A stretch of DNA of 64,000 nucleotides from Hydra vulgaris. Lineage: Eukaryota; Cnidaria; Hydrozoa; Anthoathecata; Hydridae. The position numbers were made by a program, and so were the translations under genes. Each line of letters begins with the position of its first letter. Position 1 is the stretch's first letter. This document shows, piece by piece, positions 49,101 to 61,662 of this stretch. The notes below the pieces were generated by a model. It was given only the letters and a program-made list of their open reading frames with translations, was not told the origin of the DNA and made no database searches. The DNA lies in assembly GCF_038396675.1 (NCBI RefSeq), contig NC_088934.1, positions 41,433,501-41,497,500 of the forward strand, written 5' to 3'.

Positions 49101-52100
49101 ACGCTTTCTTAAACAAATTTTCATCAGTATGACCAATCATACAATATCTATTTATATATTTATACTTTCCACGTGATGTTTTTAACTTATAAAAATACTA
49201 CTTATAATTAAATATATTATTAATTTACAGTAACTTAAAAATTTTATAGACACAAAAAGTACACAAAAGTACATGCATAAATATATATTCACTAACAAAT
49301 GAATTCTTTATATTATTTTAAAATTATTGTTTTAAATATATCTTTTAAATTTAATTTAAACGGATGTAACATGAATTTTACTTCAAAATTATAATAACAT
49401 TTTATCAACCCTTTATACAAAAAATTTTTTCATCAAGGTTTGTAGTAGCCTCACCAAATTCGGAAAAATAAATCCAATTAAAAAAAACTTCAATTTCTAT
49501 AGTGTTACTTCTGTGACAGCATAAGATGGTTTTGTGATAAATAGCTCATTAAACTAAAAATAAGCTTCACCATAAATCTGTACTTTCTGATTTTAGTTTA
49601 AAATGTTTTTGTGTTAAAATTTCATGCCCATTTATTATTATAGTATGAACTTTTATACGTTTCATTTATTAAAAATAAATCCATATTGTTTGAAGCAGCT
49701 TTTAAGTGTCTAAATTTGAAAAAACTACTCATACTAAAATGTTAACTTCAGTATCTTAGTGGGTTTACCTTAAAGTGTAGACACCTTTTTTATCTTGAAG
49801 AGTATACATCCTTTTTAACTTTCAGAGTAGACAACCTTAATGGAGAATATTAAGGCAGTTGGTTTGAACTTTTGTTTTTTACTTGTTATACAAACTACAA
49901 TTTATAACTTTATAAATTAGTAGTTTTTATAGTAGTAAATTTCCATTTTTTCTTAAAACTTTATTTGTTTAAAAAAAAAATTATGACAGTTTTAGTTTAC
50001 ACCTCACTTTAGGGATAGGGTTAGAGTTCTCACGAAGATATGTATACAATTTATAGCCAGACATGGGTCGTATCTCGATTGGTACATGATGTACTATCTC
50101 CATGGCTATCTCGTAGTGTGGTATCTCCATGGGTGGTATCTCCATATATGGTGGACATGGGTGGTATCTCAATTGCCATCTTATAAAGTAAAATGCTAAA
50201 TACATGGCTTACGTATGCTTTACACCCGTCACCCACGTACAATTTCTTCTTTATTTTTTCAAACATATACTTTGTGAAAGTATTTGCGTGAAAGCTAAAG
50301 GTGTTCTCACAATTAATTTTATTGAGGTTTATCTGTGACTAAAATGCATGAAGCATTAAAAATTACATATGTTAAAATTTAAGCCAGTAGTTTTTAGATG
50401 ATAGATTGTTCACGCCTAAATCAAAAGGTAAATCTTTCCTTGCAACAAGTTTTACTTTATATTATATAATTGAGTAATTTTGGCTCTTATAACAATGTTA
50501 TACACTATGATAATGATTAGCTTTACACAATGCTGTTGTGTATATTGATATCATTCGGAATTGGGAATCATAATTATTATTATTAATTAAAAAAACTTTA
50601 TAAGACTATTTGTGTTACAGCTTCAGTTTTGCTACTAAAGAGGTTTAATAAACAAGAGTCGCTGTGCTATGTACTTTATAAAAAATGCGCTGAAGCCAGT
50701 TTTAAAATTTAACGGCCAACTTGATTAACTCAAAACATTGTTATGTTTTGCCAGGAACTTCATATTTTAAATAGAAAACTTTGCTAAAATCAAATCAAAG
50801 CATTGATATAAATGATTGAATAAATTGCCAGTTGTATCCGAGGTTGTATCATATTTTCAATAATTGTTTGCTAACTGACCACCGGGTTCAGTTCAATCCA
50901 AATTATTGGAATGCTGAAGTAGACTTTTAGATAGTAAACTCGCTATAAGCAGATGCCATTTTTATCACAGCGTAAATATCTTAAGGAATAAAAAAAATCT
51001 TTGTGAGATTTCTATTAAATGTTAACAAAAGTAAATGTAAACATAAATAAAAACAAATATATTAAATATACATATCTATCTTTGAATCTCTCTCTCTTGT
51101 TTTATATATATGTATATATATAGGGTCAGGGTAACAACATCAGTTTTTGCTTGGTTTAAAAACATCTGTCAAATAACATCTGTATATAAAATGACATGTA
51201 GCTACATCTGTAGATACAATGAGCATTAAAAACATCTGCCCAACAACATCTGAAATTTTATTAACGACTAATAACATCTGTGTAAAACTAATTACTACAG
51301 ATGTAGTTACATCTTCTCAATAAAGTCAAGAATAACTAGATTTGTACAGCTGTGAATTTGACAGATGTAGTTCCGTCTTTTTATTTATGTCAAGCAACCC
51401 TCGGAATTGAATAAAATGAGGTCGGCAATAAATTGCTGACCTCAAACTGTTGGCATCAGGTTGGCAAAAAAAATATCACAGAAAAAGGTTACCTTAAACC
51501 ATAAAAACAATGTCAATGATTTTTTGTCGACGTCAAAAACTTTTTATGGCTTTTTTCAGATAAAGTTACATCCGGAAAAAAAATGTTCAATATAAATGCA
51601 TTATTTTAACCAGATTCAGTTTCATATGTGGTTATTTTTAGATATATTTACATCTGGAAAAAAATATTCAATGTAAATGCATTATTTTAACCAGATTCAG
51701 TTTCACATATGGTTATTTTTAGATATATTTACAGATGGAAAAAAATATTCAATGTAAATACATTATTTTAACCAGATGGAGTTTTATATACGGATTTTTT
51801 CGGATGTAGTATCATCTGGAGAAAATTCTTTCAATTGTTATTGGACTTGGGGGAAATTACCAAATGTAGTTACAGCTTCCTAAAGATATTTTCTGGGGTC
51901 ATTAAATTTCCAAATGATATTGGGCAGATAATGTTAGAGTAAAAATAAAATGCAGATGACATTGGACAAATGTATACAAATGATCTTAGACTGCTCTACA
52001 GATGCTGTTGGATATATGTAGTAATCTTTCAACTTAATAAGGTGTAATTTAGTATTAATGCAATATTTTTGAATGTTAGTTTGCTTAGATATAAAAGTTC

Positions 52101-54008
52101 TTAATATCAAATACACTCGTTGTTTAGTAAGAATATGAACTGTTCTCTGCCATATTCTAAACACTAAGAGCACCTGTTACATTCAGAAATTGTTAGCAAA
52201 TAATTTCTATAATATTGACACATTGACTCTAATATAGATTTATAATCACTTTTTTTTAAATAAGTGCAGATAAAGAAATGTATCAAAATCAGTTTGAACA
52301 CATGACCGCATATGTGGTCCCACCCCTCACCCTTGGGGAAGACGGGTGTTAGCCAGAACATTTCTTTTATTTGTGAGTATATGAATAAAACACAAATATT
52401 TTTAAAACTTGTTTTAATATAGCTTGTTATATGATGTCCTGCACTTATGAATAAAACTACCATGAAACATTGAAACTTGAGCCACCACCCTTACTCAAAC
52501 GGTACACACCTACCCTAAACTCCCGTTAAAAGTGCAATCCCCTAGATACTCTGCACTAAAAACCATTGTCCAAAACCCTAGGAAACCCTAAACACACTAC
52601 AAAACATTAAACCCTACAATGAAATTAATTTTAGAAAGTTTTATGAGAATGAGGGTTTTTTATTTCGTGAATAAATGTTTTATTTGCGCACTTTTAACAA
52701 ATTGTTATTCATATGCGTTACAACATTTTTAGATCTTGGACTAATTTGAAAGAATAATCATAATTACTGAAGAAGCAGCTTTAGATAGATTATCACAAGT
52801 TTTTTAAAAGTTGTATCCTGGTATAGATATTCCGTCTGTTCTAATACAATTACACAAGAACACTACCTGACAATCGAGTTGGCATGCGTCATTGTCTTGG
52901 GTACGACCGTCGGACGTTTCACAGTTGTCTAGACATCCGTGACACGTCCAAAGGAAGTCTCCTGGACGACACATGCCCACTGGGAGGGCATTAACACTAA
53001 CAGAATAGGGGTGTGGTGTCCAATTATTATTATTGCGTGTATAAGTTTAAGGAAAAGTTGTTTCTTTTTATTAATTTTATAATTTAATACTTATTTTTGC
53101 AATGTTATGTTGTTAAGATAGATGAACCTAATTTCACTTTTTAGCAAAATTTGAGGCCGACGATAATATTTCTACCTGAAAGGAAATTTATTTTAGGAGG
53201 AAAAGTAATATTTTTTGACAAAGAGAAAGTAAAAGCAATGGTCATCGGCATAATACTTCGCTACACGTGCTTCTAATTTTAATATTTTTTCTTGTAAACT
53301 TATCGCTTTTTATTATATTATAGACCTATCGCACCGAAGATCGTTTGGAAGAGTTTTAGGGCTAATTCAGCATTATGTCTTGTAATTACCATTTCCTTGC
53401 ACTAGTAAGGTTTGTTTAAAAATATGCAAAGTCTTCTGAAGTGTAGTGAAGTGTTGTTGTTTCTTCTTATTTTGAAACTGTTAAACTGTTAAATATCAGA
53501 TTAACTGATATAAATTAAAATTCATATTTAATTGAGACAGTATTTTTAATATATTATTTCAGTTTAGTTATAATGTCTTGTATTTCATGCTTTTATCTTT
53601 TAATTATTTTTATTTTTATTTTTTTTATTACTTAAAAAAGTAACAAATATTCATAAGATCTTTTTTTTCCACTTTATAAACTAAAAGAAAAAAAAAATGA
53701 TCAATTTTGTTGTTTTTATTTCTCCTTTTATAGTGAAATTTCTCCGTATTTTAAAGCAAAAACAGCAAAAGTCCAAATCTTTTGGAAAAACCTTAAATGT
53801 CACATTAACTTTTTAATCAATATTTAATTATGCATACTTAAATAATAATATTATTTATACTTATTCAGTGCGCAAAATGTGGTTCTATGATTTGACATTT
53901 AAAAGATAGTCATATATATTTGTGGAACCATGAAATTCAGTTTAAATGCTCTCCTGAAAAAAAAGATCGTTTATGACATTTGAGGTTTTTATTCCAAGGT
54001 CTTCAATT
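46136..54008. other. Non-coding interior of repeat copy 2
   Basis: Matches copy 1 (6140-14531) with private indels. The insert 48085-48945 holds an imperfect palindrome at about 48612-48667 (TTTAGTTTATTT arms) and a T-run near 48900. At 50060-50190 the word GGTATCTC is repeated about six times where copy 1 has one. The ACATCTG-rich field is 51140-52010. No gene recognised. Confidence 0.5.
51567..51812. repeat. Three tandem units of about 82 bp
   Basis: Units begin at 51567 (TACATCCGG), 51649 (TACATCTGG) and 51730 (TACAGATGG), each containing AATGCATTATTTTAACCAGA or a near copy, TTCAGTTTCA and GGTTATTTTTAGATATATTT. Copy 1 has one unit at about 12985-13070. Confidence 0.85.
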
Positions 54009-57000
54009 AAGCATGGCGTGACATTTATATTTTTTATTTGTCACGGGACATCTAAAACACTATCATGTCTTATGTCACCATGCCCAATTTAGCGCGCAAT
54101 ATTTAATTTCCCAAACTGTGGCGTAAAAAATCGGGCTTGGCGACATGCAACATGATAGTATTTTAGAAGTCTCGTGACAAATGAAAAATTTAAACGTCAC
54201 GCCGCACTTATTTAAAAATGCCAGTTTATTTATAAATTTCACGCCATGCCTAATTAGCTAAAAGTCTCGTGACTACTTTATTTATAAATGTGACGCCAAA
54301 CCTAATATCTAAAGGTCGCGTGACATTTTAATTCCTAATATCGCGAGTTAAATTGGGCTTTATGATATGGCAGCTTGGAGTGGTCCAATTTAAACTGTTT
54401 TTGAAATTTTAACTGGGGTTTTTACCAGTCATGACATTTTGTCTAAAAACGCTAAATACCAAAAATTTTTAAAATTAGAACAACTTTTACATCCCCCATA
54501 AGGCATTGGAAGTTCAAGTAAAGGATTGCGCAAGTGTTGTATAAAATTTTTACCAACAAGCTGTTTTTTTTTTCCTAATGGGGTTCACACAATTTATTTA
54601 ACAATCACTAAGGAATAATTCTACAAAAACTTATTAATTTACGACTTATTGTACTTATCCTACAAGAGATTTGTTTTAAAACACCACAGATATTGCGTAA
54701 CATAATTCAGTTAAGTTACTCTTATTCCAATACATTTCAAACATTATAATATCAATACTTTCGTTCCATTAAGAATTTAATAATGTGAAATTGCATTTAA
54801 TGAAGCCATTAAGTCTTAATTCTCTTAAGACGACAATAGTTCTTAAAAACATGCCGCAACGTTTATAAGTTTAATTTACAACGTTTTAAATGAACCTTGT
54901 TCTGTATCATTTTAAGGATGCAAAGTATATATCTAAACGTATAGTCAATAACAACGCTTATATTACAAGCTTCAGTCTTGTATTAAACCAAGGCAATGGC
55001 TCCCATACTAAAGAAGATTGGTAGACCTAGTAAACGTTTTGGAAGTAATGTATCTATTGATGCAAAAGAGTCAGTATTTAGATCAGGAAAAAAACATTCT
55101 CTACATTCCATACATATCCCAGCTGTTGCTATAAACAAAAAATATTGCCGATAAAAAAAAGCAGGCGTTCTTCTCCTTTAAATCATTGGATTGTTGGCTT
55201 TTCCTTAAAAAATTTTAAAGGAGGAAAGCTACCATCGAATAGAGCTATATTGAAAAAATATCTTTTTGAGAGAGAAAACAATCCTCAAAAAGAAACAAGA
55301 CTTATTGCAAATCATCTAATTAGCAAAATTATTGAAAACTTTTGGTTACCAGCTCGTATTCCAACGAAGCATAACAAGAAGGACTGTGTTGATCAGATTG
55401 ACCGTTTGGTAAAAGAAAATGAAACACTGAAACAATGCAGAAGACAAGAAAGAAAAGTAAAGCAAAAAGCTTTATCTTTTACAATTAAACTAGACAATGT
55501 GTTTGATATATCACATACAGACACATATACATTGCTGAAACACTCTAGTAACGGTGAGTGGCTTATTGATTGGGAATTTCTCAAAAACCAACAAAGTTTC
55601 CTCAAGAGGGTTCAATGGCTGGAGTTCAAAATACTTGCTGAAAAAGAGCGACAACGCTACATCAAACTGCAGTATCAGGAAAGAAAGAAAAGAAAAGAAT
55701 TCCTTCATATTAGGAAACAGCAACTCAAATGTTTAGCAATTACTGATAATAATGAAATCAACGAGGGCGATGAATTTTCTTCAGATATTTTGGAAGAAGA
55801 TGAAAGAGATAAAAAATTTTCAGTGAAAAAGAAAACAAAACCCTATTGCAAATCAGCGATAACGATGAAAAATTCAAAAAAAGAACTATTAAAAGAAATG
55901 TGTACAGTTGCTAATGGATCCGGTATTAGTGATAGACAACAGCTACTTATTTTTTGAAAGACTTTAGCATTAGGTGGAGCAGTTTTGAATGATGTTACAC
56001 TGTCTAAATCATCAGTTCATAGCGCAAGATTAGCTAACAGAATTGAAGAAGCTAAATTTATTGAAGAAACTTGGATTCCACCTGAATATTTGAAAATTTA
56101 TTGGGATGGAAAAACTTTCAAGCAAGCTACTGGAAAAAAGGAAGAGCAACTTGCTGTGTATGCAGGGCCACCTCCTAAAATTGCTGACGGAACTGGTCAA
56201 ACCCAATCTTGTTCAGTGATGAATCTAGTTGATAAATGGCAATTAAAAGCATCTGTTGTTGCACTTGTCTATGATACAACATATGTAAACAGCGGAGCAT
56301 ATAATGAAGCTGCAATTCTAATTGAAAAGCAAATTGGTGGTTCTCTACTCCGACATGAATGTAGACATCATATTCCAGAGCTCTTTATAAAAGCAACATC
56401 CAATGCTATTATATATTATTACATATTAAAAGAGGTTTCTGCATTTGGTATGCTGGTTCTGATCATCATGCAAGGTGGATGTCAAAAGCCATTTATTCTA
56501 CATAAATCTTTTTACTATCTCTTACTTTTGAACTTACTGATGAAGAAACAAGAAAGGTTGAGAGGATGGCTAGATAGATTTTTACGCAAAGTACTTTCTT
56601 CAATCTGCTATTACTTCTGCTGCTCCAGCTAATAACCTGCATTTCTTTTAAATAATAAGGAAATTTAAATCAATCGACCTTGAAAGTGCAGAGAAAACCA
56701 TGAAGCTTTTGAAAGACAGCTTGAATACTTATCTGAGGAGCTAGTAGTCTTTTCCTTGTTCGACGACTCTATGAGTTATACAGAAAAGACTATGATGGGT
56801 CAGAAACTTATAAACTTTCCAAGACGTAAAGTATTTACTTCATATAAACCGAAGACCCGATGATTATTTGGCGCATTGAAGAAAAACCTTTTTATTGTCT
56901 TTTATTGGCGAAAAGTCATGGTTTCTTTTTCATTTATTAAAATTAAACAGTCCCCAAGAATGGCTAAACCTTCCATCAGAACATTGGAACAAATTCGAGG

Positions 57001-57155
57001 ACTTTAACGCCGCAAAAAAATTTGTAAGCAATCTTTCTTGTGCCAACGATATTGCAGAGCGTGGTATCAAGCTTATTGGAGACAACAAAAAAAGTTTAAA
57101 ATGGACCACCCTAATGGCAGCTTTATTAGACAATTTAGCGTGGCATTTTTTGCAG
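54009..57155 (+). mobile_element. DNA transposon (family not named) with transposase pseudogene, in repeat copy 2
   Basis: The left side is a hairpin of about 190 bp with 72-bp arms (54009-54199), then tandem ATGTCACGCC units to about 54330. The right end is AATTTAGCGTGGCATTTTTTGCAG (57132-57155). The transposase lies between. The outer left boundary is uncertain because the left and right end words (GGCGTGACATTT) point the same way rather than inverted. The matching relic in copy 1 is 14532-14893. Confidence 0.5.
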
Positions 57156-57187
57156 TTTACAAAAAAACTCCATGAACTTACTTACTA
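54996..57187 (+). pseudogene. RNase-H-fold (DDE) transposase of an unnamed invertebrate family, frameshifted
   Basis: ATG 54996 gives MAPILKKIGRPSKRFG, with a GRP hook. A slip near 55140 leads into NHWIVGFSLKNFKGGKLPSN, NFWLPARIPTKH and a Lys/Glu-rich helical stretch with LDNVFDISHTDTYTLLK. An in-frame TGA at 55955-55957 interrupts, then YWDGKTFKQATGKKEEQLAV (first Asp, about 56100), VALVYDTTYVNSGAYNEA (second Asp, about 56270) and LLRHECRHHIPELF (C-x-x-H, about 56355). Slips follow: HARWMSKAIYSTKIF, then 56895-57188 with LNSPQEWLNLPSEHW and CANDIAERGIKLI (candidate catalytic Glu). The order D, D, C-x-x-H, then a helical insert and E resembles hAT/P-like transposases. The copy is inactive. 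The superfamily is not assigned. Confidence 0.6.
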
Positions 57188-57399
57188 ACAAATCTACTTT
57201 GAAAGAACATACTTGAAGCTACTTACACTTAATTAAAAAGTTTATGATTAAGTCACAGTTTTAACTTTTCATATGACGTTATTTCATACTACTCATATGT
57301 GTTATTTATTTTATTATATTTAAGCGATTATTTATATATATCTCATGCGATAAAAACACGTGATAATTTTATTCATTATAATAAATAAGAACAACTTAC

Positions 57400-57770
57400 T
57401 TCCTTTGCATTTAACAATTACATCGCTTCTTTCACAATAAACCAATCCATCTTTAATATCTTTCCATACTTTGTTAGGATACTTTCTAATCCAACTGTTT
57501 AGACTTTGATAGGTTTGTTCAAAGGCAGTAGCAAACTCACTTAATACACAATCAATTTTTTCATCGCCAATATCCAATCTACGAGCAAGCTTTCTCCAGT
57601 CATTGGGTAATTCATATGCAAGCGTATTCAACACTTCTTGGGGAAGTTTTTGAACTAAAAAAATGAAATGGTTTTGTCAAACAATGTTTAAAATGTTGTC
57701 TATTTATATAATAGCAACAAAAATCACCCTTTAAATCATCGAATTTGTTGCGAACACTATCTTCCTCCAT
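57400..57770 (-). CDS. Death-domain protein, exons 1-2 (5' part of gene), copy 2
   Basis: Exon 1 is 57728-57770 (ATG, MEEDSVRNKFDDLK plus one base). The intron is 57655-57727 (73 bp, donor GTGATT, better than copy 1's GTCATT). Exon 2 is 57400-57654, ending before GTAAGTTG in phase 1. I count about 7 mismatches in the 255-bp exon 2 against copy 1 and one in the intron. Death-domain core: LPNDWRKLARRLDIGDEKID, YQSLNSWIRKYP, WKDIKDGLVYCERSD. The Ser-Leu in place of copy 1's Ile-Val before NSW fits the family helix pattern. On the same strand, 17 kb downstream, an NB-ARC exon begins at 40235 with two bases that complete a phase-1 codon, so these may be the first exons of that receptor. That join is inference; the domain call is strong. 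Confidence 0.75.
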
Positions 57771-58063
57771 TTGATTTTAAACTACGGTTTTGTTAATAAA
57801 GAATTTTAAAATGAAAATAACTTTTGAATCTCTAACATCATTTGTAAATTAGTACTTCTAATATCAACTGTAAAAAACTTCTCAATCTTTATGTTTGTTA
57901 ACAAAAGTGAATTTGTTTACTTAGATGTTAATATTTGCCGAAAATAACAAAGTATGTTTGACAGTATATAAAATAGTGAATAATTTTATTGACGCGGCAT
58001 TTTAAAAGATGTGCATATTTGATTTATAACTCTGCAAACTTAACGCGCTCAATGCAAATTAGG

Positions 58064-58267
58064 GATTGTCCATAAATTAACTAATGCTAAATTGCACTTA
58101 TAAACAAAACAAAAACGATTTAAGGTTTTCCCCCGCAGAGCCTTAAATTAAATAAAAATTCTAAACAGCCTATTGAGTTTTAATGATTATCGTCGCGTAG
58201 ATTAGCCTAAGATCTCCTACATCTGATTTTTAAATAAATTTAGCGTTGCGTAATTTATAGACGATCC
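58064..58267. mobile_element. MITE with about 32-bp imperfect TIRs and TTA target duplication (Harbinger-like)
   Basis: The left end TTA-GGGATTGTCCATAAATT and the right end AATTTATAGACGATCCT-TTA are imperfect inverted repeats over about 32 bp, extending into GCTAAATT / AATTTAGC. A TTA trinucleotide flanks each side. A 3-bp T-W-A duplication is the PIF/Harbinger habit. No coding sequence. Confidence 0.55.
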
Positions 58268-58274
58268 TTTATCA

Positions 58275-59788
58275 TATTTTTTTGTTTCGGTTGTTCTCTG
58301 TGGTTACAAACATACCATTTTTCCGGTCCGCAACATCTTATTCTTGTTTAGTTTTTAACATCAACAACGAAAAGGTTTAAATTCAACATTAACAATAACA
58401 AAACAATTTAAAATAAACAACAAATATTCATCATAAATATAGATGTTTTACATAAGCATGTTATAACGCAGGCCCAAAGGAACAAAAATTATATTTTGGG
58501 CAGTGCTAGAAACTTTTTTTTTTCTTTTTATAGCCCTGGGCCCCACTCTGCCACTGTTGGGGGAGGGGGCAATTATACTGGGTAGGTCAAATAGTAATAG
58601 GTCACAAATATTTGTCGAAAGAGCTTACGCTAAAAATATGGATAACAAACTAGGTCTTTTCTATCCTTTTTTTCCTTTTATATCTTAATTTGTAATTGTT
58701 TGCTTTTTTCTAAAAACTTACTTCAAAATTTTTTATTTGAAAAATTATTGGGGGGCATATGCCCCTGCTGACCCCCCGGTTGCTACGGATCTGTGACATA
58801 AAAAGAATAATCTGTTACTCAATGCAACTTAGGCGTGGTATACGTTTTTCCGAATAAAAATATAAGTTTTTTCAATTACAATATATGCAAGTTTTTTCAT
58901 CAAAAAGTATGACATATTTGCTACGTATGGAAAGATTATTTTAACTACTATTATAATCTGTTAAAAGTAATGCGACTTTATCAAATTGTCAAGCGTAGTT
59001 TTATGTAGAAAAGATGTAATTTTCAACATAAAGTACCTCGGGGCTTGACTATAGATAATTCTATGGATTTGATTTTTTCATAAAAGCATGTATTGGTGTT
59101 TGTTTTCAATGAATGTAACTTGTAAATTTCTAATCAGACATTATTTGGGAAAATTATCTGTGAAAAACCACTTTTTATGAAAATTGAAGTTATTATTTTC
59201 AATACTACACCTAAATGAGTATGTTTAACAATAATGTCACGTTAGATTCAGATAAACTATGGTAGTGTTAATTCTTCAACTAAAGTTGTTTTTGCATAAA
59301 TAATCATAAATTTTAGCTCCCTTCAAGAATTTGTTTTCGGTATTTAGTATCGTTTTTTGAAATACTCGGTACTTATTCGGCCATCTTGAATATTCGGGTA
59401 ATTCCATATGTCAAAACAACGCGTCGAAATAACCCACCATCCCAGAAATACTTGATTTTTGGCACAAATTCAGTTAATAGTGTCGTTAGGAATAATCAAA
59501 AATAATTTTGAGCCAATCTCATTATTTTAAGAGTTTTGGGTCTTTGAAGTTTGAGATTTTTTACACTTTTTAATCTCCGCGCTCTTAGCAACGTCTATAG
59601 CAACACTAAAATGCTAAAGTATACACAGTTACACTAACCATACGTTTACAGCAACACTAGTTTAAGATTAATACACGATTTGCGAAATTGGATAGTTGAC
59701 ATGCGCAAGTATTTACAAATGTCATGCGCAAAAATTTGGGAGGTAAACAAAACAATAATCCAAGTTTAGTTGAGAAAGCTAATGTAAA
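58275..59788. other. Spacer and 5' flank of the ISL2EU-type element
   Basis: No gene recognised. A short GC-rich patch lies at 58535-58575 and another at 58750-58790 (GCCCCTGCTGACCCCCCGG). The left end of the downstream element lies somewhere in 59.3-59.7 kb but could not be placed, because its right end is outside the window. Confidence 0.4.
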
Positions 59789-61639
59789 ATGTCGACTCAT
59801 TGTGCGGTAAAAGGATGTTCTAATGGTCAATATAAGTTAATAAAATGGAACGAAGCTATTTGTGAAGAACATGGGGTGTGTAGGGATGATCCTAAATGTT
59901 CTTGTGAAGCGCCGTTCAGGTAAAAGTATATATATATTTTTTTGTTATTTACTCTTTAGAAAATATATGATTGCGAAAGCTTTTAAAACATAAGAACATT
60001 ACTTGTTAAAATATTTACATTATTACATATCTAATTTAAAATAAAACGAAATCTTTAATATATTGTTGCTAGCCAACAATATTTTTTACAGCTAAAATAA
60101 TATTAATTTTTTTTTAGGTTGCATACCTTTCCAACAAAAAAAAAAGAGCTGGATAGAAGAAATGTATGGAAACTGCTCATCAATAGGGAAAATAATAAAA
60201 AGGTTTGGAGTCCTGGTGCAAAATCCAGAGTTTGTTCTCAGCATTTTTTAAATAAATCAAGTATAGACTACCCAACATTGAATCTTGGATATGATGCTTC
60301 TCAAAGAATTCAAAGATTAGTGCCAATAGATTCGCTTTCGTATAGCTGTAAAAGAAAAATGCCTTTTAAATCAATAGACTTTAATAAAATTGAAAATATA
60401 TATGAAATTCCTGAGGGTGTGACTTTGTTACCGGAAAGTAATCAAAATGAGCCAGCACAAAAGAAAGTAAATTATGATTCAGAAATATTGCACAAGCTTA
60501 ACGTAGACACTATTACAGTAAAAAATAATGGGAATATTGATTCATTTTTGACAGAAAACAATAAAAAACTTACCAATAAAAATAAACTGCTAAATGAGCT
60601 TAGTAACAAAAATAAACTTCTAGATGAGCTTGTAAATAAAAATAAACTGCTTCTAGAAAATAATAAAATTTTGCGTAGAAAACTAGCCAAATATGAATCC
60701 CAAAAATTTTATCGAAAAATATTGGATACAGATGAAAATGTTTTATTTTACACCGGTATTCAAAATAAAGAAATTTTCAATGCCATACACAATATTGTGT
60801 TTCCAGTCATAAGAAGAAAATGGAATGGCTCTTATACAAAATCAATAATAAACAGAAAATTTAAAAAGTTTCCTAATAAACTTGGAGCAAAAACTAAGTT
60901 ATGCACTAAAGATGAAATGTTACTAACTTTAATGAAAATAAGGTTAGCGTTAACAGAAAAAGATTTATCTCATAGATTCAATATATCGGTTTCTCTAGCA
61001 AGTCGCATATTTGTAACATGGGTTAAAGGATTAGCTTCTGTTTTACACCATTTAATTTTTATTCCTGATAAAGGAGCATTAAATTTTACAAGACCAAAAC
61101 GATTTGATCATATCAAAGATATACATTCAATTATTGATGCAACAGAATTATTTATAGAAACACCCAAAAATCCTGACTTGCAAAAGTTGACTTGGTCTGA
61201 ATACAAACATCATAACACAATAAAAGTATTAGTCAGTATCACACCTAATTCATTTATTAACTTTGTATCGAGTTCATACCCAGGATCAATTTCCGATAAA
61301 AAATTGACAATAGATTCACAGTTTCTTGATTTGGTACCACAATTTTCTTATGTTATGGCTGACAAAGGCTTTAACATTCAAAGTGAATGTTTGACGCGTA
61401 ACATAACATTGTATGTACCACCTGGAAAAAGAGGTTTATATCAAATGCTACCATCAGAAATAAAAAAAACTAAGCAAATAGCTAATCTTAGAATCCTCGT
61501 GGAACAAGTAATAAGACAATTAAAAACATTTAAGATTCTTGCAAATGAACTTCCGATCAAATTAATTTCTTCTATAGATGATATTGTTCTAATATGTTCC
61601 GCATTGTGCAACTTATTACCACCAATATTTGCTGATTGA
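59789..61639 (+). CDS. THAP-DDE_4 transposase of an ISL2EU-type element (two exons, intact)
   Basis: Exon 1 is 59789-59919 (start MSTHCAVKGCSNGQ), the intron 59920-60117 (GTAAAA...TTTTAG, split AGG codon), and exon 2 60118-61639. The total is about 550 residues with no break. The N-terminal THAP-type C2CH finger has CAVKGC (Cys pair), VWKLLINREN (Trp) and CSQHF (C-x-x-H), then RIQRLVP. An unusual Cys-rich stretch, CEEHGVCRDDPKCSC, is inserted after the first Cys pair. Residues about 200-240 form a coiled coil built from repeated NKNKLL-EL units. The catalytic core is IIDATELFIE (D), VMADKGFN (D) and RILVEQVIRQLK (E), i.e. the DDE_Tnp_4 fold shared by Harbinger and ISL2EU. It would bind the ends and cut and paste the element. 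It converges with the YqaJ gene, stops 23 bp apart. The class is set by the YqaJ partner. Confidence 0.9.
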
Positions 61640-61662
61640 TAAATTTCTTGTGGTGTTTTCGA

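Larger units (their letters stand above)
43386..58045. repeat. Large interspersed repeat, copy 2 (about 14.7 kb)
   Basis: Same orientation as 5488-15735. Segments absent from copy 1: the foldback 43817-44418, the insert 44575-46135, about 150 bp near 47660-47820, the insert 48085-48945, about 210 bp near 53003-53225, about 500 bp near 53490-54003, and the transposase body 54335-57130. The left edge in both copies is at TATACTTTGC-CTTTCCTCTATGCTGC. On the minus strand this reads as a short exon-like piece, MSMQHRGKCKVY here and MSVQHRGKRKVY in copy 1, after an acceptor-like CTAG. The right edge lies after GACGCGGCATTTTAAAAG. The segment with the Death-domain exons is about 97 percent identical between copies, and the interior is lower. 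Confidence 0.85.
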
